Shown here piece after piece: positions 62,071-64,000 of a stretch of 64,000 nt of DNA. Position 1 is the first letter of the stretch. Every line of letters begins with the position of its first letter. The notes beneath the pieces are model-generated. The model saw only the letters and a list, made by a program, of their open reading frames with translations, did no database searches and was not told the origin of the DNA. The stretch comes from Clostridiales bacterium Firm_14. Lineage in GTDB: Bacteria; Bacillota; Clostridia; Saccharofermentanales; Saccharofermentanaceae. The stretch spans positions 35,204 through 99,203 of the forward strand of contig LVAT01000022.1 in NCBI GenBank assembly GCA_001604135.1, given 5' to 3'. The position numbers and the translations under genes are program-made.

Positions 62071-63162
62071 ATGGCAGAAGATAATTATCTTAAAACAACC
62101 ACCATGCCGGAAACGGACCGCAAATGTCCTAACTGCGGCGGAACCCTTACTTATGATGCAAAAAAGGGAGAAATGTTCTGTTCTCTTTGCGGAAAGCACA
62201 AGCGTATAACTGACAGTCCGATTAAGGAAAGAACAGTTGAGAGCATACCCTATGATCCAGATGCCATCCAGCCAAATACAAATTGGGGAGATAAGAGCAA
62301 GCTCCTTATATGTGCCAACTGCGGTGCTGAAGTAATCTATGGTTCCACGCAGATCTCTGGCAACTGTCCTTTCTGCGGTTCCACTAATGTTTCTGCCGCA
62401 GCAGAGACTGACGGAATCATGGTACCAAATGGAATTCTCCCTTTTGCTATCGATGAGAAAAAAGCCGGACAGAAGTTTGCAAATTATCTGTTTTATAAGA
62501 AATATACTCCGCGCGGATTGAAAGACTGCGCTCTTGAGAACATTACGCCTCTTTATCTTCCCTATTGGGTATTCGAAGCAAATACGGTATCTCATTATGC
62601 GATCGATATCGGTTTCCGCGATAATGACAACAATCTTTATTACAAGACATGCAAAGGTTACTTCAGAAAACTGATCACTGATGTTCCCGTATGTGCCAGT
62701 TCAAAGGTTCACAACAGCCAGTTGGAGAAGATTAAAAAGTTCTCCTTTTATACAGCTGTTCCCTATTCTCCGGAATACCTTGCAGGATACTATGCAGAAC
62801 GTTATTCAACCACACTAAGCCAGGGGTGGGAATCAGCTCAGAACATAATCGATGAAAGGCTGGACAAAGCTATCAGAGCCGATGAAATGGCATACCAGAA
62901 AGGAGCCGAAAGAAGCGGAAGTCTCAATTTCAACACCGAATATACTGATATTAAATACAAATATGTTATAGCTCCCGTTTATCTTGCTTCGTTTACATAT
63001 AAAGGCAAAAAGTACGATGTCGCAATTAACGGTGAATCAGGTGAAGTTGCCTGCGAGCCGCCTTCAACACGCCGCAGCCGTTACATTCTTTTCGTGGCCT
63101 TGTTTGTTACCATCGCAGCGATCATATTCTTGCTTGTATGCAAACTCCTGTTGAAGAATTAA
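62071..63162 (+). CDS. Double zinc-ribbon protein with C-terminal membrane anchor (paralog 2)
   Basis: 363 aa, a tandem paralog of the preceding gene with the same order: RKCPNCGGTLTYDAKKGEM with FCSLCGK, CANCGAEVIYGSTQ with CPFCGS, then YTPRGLKDCALENITPLYL, YLAGYYAERYSTTLSQG, YKYVIAPVYLASFTYKG, YDVAINGESGEV, and a C-terminal helix (YILFVALFVTIAAIIFLLV) with a short basic tail. All eight zinc-ligand Cys are kept in both copies. Separate promoter, so probably separately expressed. Function unknown. Confidence 0.8.
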   Translation: MAEDNYLKTTTMPETDRKCPNCGGTLTYDAKKGEMFCSLCGKHKRITDSPIKERTVESIPYDPDAIQPNTNWGDKSKLLICANCGAEVIYGSTQISGNCPFCGSTNVSAAAETDGIMVPNGILPFAIDEKKAGQKFANYLFYKKYTPRGLKDCALENITPLYLPYWVFEANTVSHYAIDIGFRDNDNNLYYKTCKGYFRKLITDVPVCASSKVHNSQLEKIKKFSFYTAVPYSPEYLAGYYAERYSTTLSQGWESAQNIIDERLDKAIRADEMAYQKGAERSGSLNFNTEYTDIKYKYVIAPVYLASFTYKGKKYDVAINGESGEVACEPPSTRRSRYILFVALFVTIAAIIFLLVCKLLLKN

Positions 63163-63168
63163 TCAAAA

Positions 63169-63207
63169 AACAAGCCGGGCGCTTTAAGATCCCGGCTTGA
63201 TGATTTT
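63169..63207. terminator. Bidirectional terminator
   Basis: Perfect 9-bp stem CAAGCCGGG (63171-63179) / CCCGGCTTG (63191-63199), with T runs on both strands; it serves the zinc-ribbon gene and the convergent gene at 63243. Confidence 0.85.
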
Positions 63208-63242
63208 TTATTTCCTAACTGACTGAACGTTTATATCCTGAG

Positions 63243-63755
63243 TTATCCGGCGAGCTGCTCTGCTATACGCCTTGTTACATAGGCTCTGGTATTCCACCAG
63301 CCATCGTGATTATAGTAGAAACGAAGATAAGGAATGCCCTGCGCTCTGCACTCATTTCTGAGCTTATGGCGCTGCGTTCCTTCATTCATGAGCTCAACAA
63401 CAAGCTTCTTCTGACCGTCCTGAACAAAATTATATGCAACATCATACCAGCCGGACTTTATCTCCTCGAGCTGGTATGTGGAGAATTCCTCTTTAAAGAT
63501 CTTCTCGAAATAATCCTTGTAATTGAGGCCGGAATTAAACTGATTCGGCTCTGAAGGCATTACAGGTCCCCAAGAGTCGCCGCATACAGCTTCTTCGGTA
63601 AATGTTGCAGCAGCAGAACCGGCATTCATTATCTTCTTCTCATCTTCATCAGCATATTTAACGCCGTCAAGATCACCGGCAAGCTGCTTCATCTTATCAA
63701 GAACGCTGTCAGCTTCCTTACCTTTATCACCGAATAAACTCGAAAATAAACCCAT
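63243..63755 (-). CDS. Hypothetical protein, possibly endonuclease-like
   Basis: 170 aa, soluble. It starts MGLFSSLFGDKGKEADSVLD (an N-terminal amphipathic-helix pattern). The C-terminal ~80 residues contain SGWYDVAYNFVQDG, KKLVVELMNEG, RNECRAQGIPYLRFYYNHDG and TRAYVTRRI. The order of a hydrophobic strand with Asp, a strand ending V-E-L, and a helix plus G-I-P-Y strand is reminiscent of Vsr or PD-(D/E)XK folds, but the final catalytic Lys is not evident. I do not recognise the family. ATG about 63755 follows GGAGG. Confidence 0.6.
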   Translation of the reverse strand: MGLFSSLFGDKGKEADSVLDKMKQLAGDLDGVKYADEDEKKIMNAGSAAATFTEEAVCGDSWGPVMPSEPNQFNSGLNYKDYFEKIFKEEFSTYQLEEIKSGWYDVAYNFVQDGQKKLVVELMNEGTQRHKLRNECRAQGIPYLRFYYNHDGWWNTRAYVTRRIAEQLAG

Positions 63756-63831
63756 ATCGTACCTCCTTTGATTACAAAAAATAAACCTACAGTTAAATTC
63801 TATTAAAAAGGAATACTTATATCAAGGCAAC

Positions 63832-63860
63832 AAAAAAGCACCAGTCATTTGACTGGTGCT
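63832..63860 (-). terminator. Terminator downstream of tRNA-Asn
   Basis: Stem AGCACCAGTC (63838-63847) / GACTGGTGCT (63851-63860), followed on the minus strand by TTTTTTG. It closes the rRNA/tRNA transcript. Confidence 0.9.
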
Positions 63861-63861
63861 T

Positions 63862-63937
63862 TGGCTCCCCGAACAGGACTTGAACCTGTGACATTTCGGT
63901 TAACAGCCGAACGCTCTACCGACTGAGCTATCGAGGA
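63862..63937 (-). tRNA. tRNA-Asn (GTT)
   Basis: A 76-nt cloverleaf. Acceptor TCCTCGA pairs with TCGGGGA, D-arm AGCTCAGTCGGTAGAGC, anticodon stem-loop with anticodon GTT, T-arm ACAGG-TTCAAGT-CCTGT, discriminator G and encoded CCA. It follows the 5S rRNA closely, so it is probably transcribed with the rRNA operon. Confidence 0.96.
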
Positions 63938-63942
63938 ATTTA

Positions 63943-64000
63943 ATCCGGCAGCAATCTATCTTCCCGGGCCGTTGCCAGCCAAGTATTGTCGACGCCAGTG
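63943..64000 (-). rRNA. rrf: 5S ribosomal RNA, 3' part (cut by window edge)
   Basis: The minus strand reads a 5S 3' end: a GGCGTCGACAATACTTGGC segment, then GGGAAGATAGATTGCTGCCGG. Only the last ~58 nt are in the window. Its 3' end precedes tRNA-Asn by a few bases, marking the end of a ribosomal RNA operon beyond the right edge. Confidence 0.85.

Overview
The window looks like a chromosomal segment of a Clostridia-class (Eubacteriales) gut- or rumen-type plant-fibre degrader. The reasons are Gram-positive style ribosome-binding sites (AGGAGG) before most genes, RNase J, a bifunctional Rel protein, lipoprotein sugar-binding proteins without an adjacent ATPase, paired FtsX-type ABC modules with OmpR two-component systems, a LytTR/DUF3021 operon, and a xylan/xylose utilisation region (GH3, GH43, xylulokinase, split transketolase). 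The species cannot be named from sequence alone.

Layout. 1-2450: 5' part of a Xaa-Pro aminopeptidase, a hexapeptide acetyltransferase and a divergent AraC regulator. 2761-6872: a MacB/FtsX-like ABC exporter whose permease carries a very long coiled-coil insert. 6883-10070: proS translationally coupled to a secreted transglutaminase/LRR protein. 10340-11866: a 54-aa membrane protein and a secreted SH3b-3D-domain wall protein. 11938-18866: RNase J, then convergent rel and recJ (rel overlaps the recJ stop). 19339-20142: a PD-(D/E)XK-like nuclease. 20218-22660: rpsU, a GT-C membrane protein and a prepilin-peptidase-like protein lacking its second catalytic Asp.

22859-36481 is the sugar region: GH3 beta-xylosidase, a divergent AraC regulator, two ABC permeases plus binding lipoprotein, a YesL-like protein, split transketolase, a FucI-like isomerase, a DUF4867 protein and xylulokinase. 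A motif reading AGCAARAWTTGT in the direction of transcription stands upstream of the GH3, binding-protein and xylulokinase genes, with a weaker form before the GH43 gene at 46571-47554. This suggests one AraC regulon.

37213-46296: carB, a secreted thermonuclease-like lipoprotein, an acyltransferase, a hypothetical membrane protein, a cupin, a FliB-like protein and a low-complexity cell-surface protein. 46361-46500 is an apparent structured non-coding RNA with its own promoter. 47664-49224 is a LytTR/DUF3021 operon with operator-like repeats. 49427-51728 holds a second paralog of the nuclease divergent from a stand-alone reverse transcriptase. 51732-60701: an XRE membrane regulator, an ABC exporter, two OmpR-type two-component systems and a DUF975 protein. 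60900-63755: two tandem paralogous zinc-ribbon membrane proteins and a hypothetical. The right edge is tRNA-Asn and the 3' end of a 5S rRNA on the minus strand.

Most unusual features: (i) three intergenic arrays of a ~74-bp tandem unit (2515-2700, 13717-14056, 19050-19317), the last two built from hairpins with ACAGACAA/TTGTCTGT arms held 31 nt apart; (ii) a shared 16-bp palindrome with a half-site about 21 bp away, pointing towards both nuclease paralogs and, at one locus, lying between nuclease and reverse transcriptase; (iii) a 64-bp-period GC-rich intergenic repeat at two loci; (iv) the ~140-nt RNA. All distances were counted by hand from the sequence; no homology or folding programs were run.
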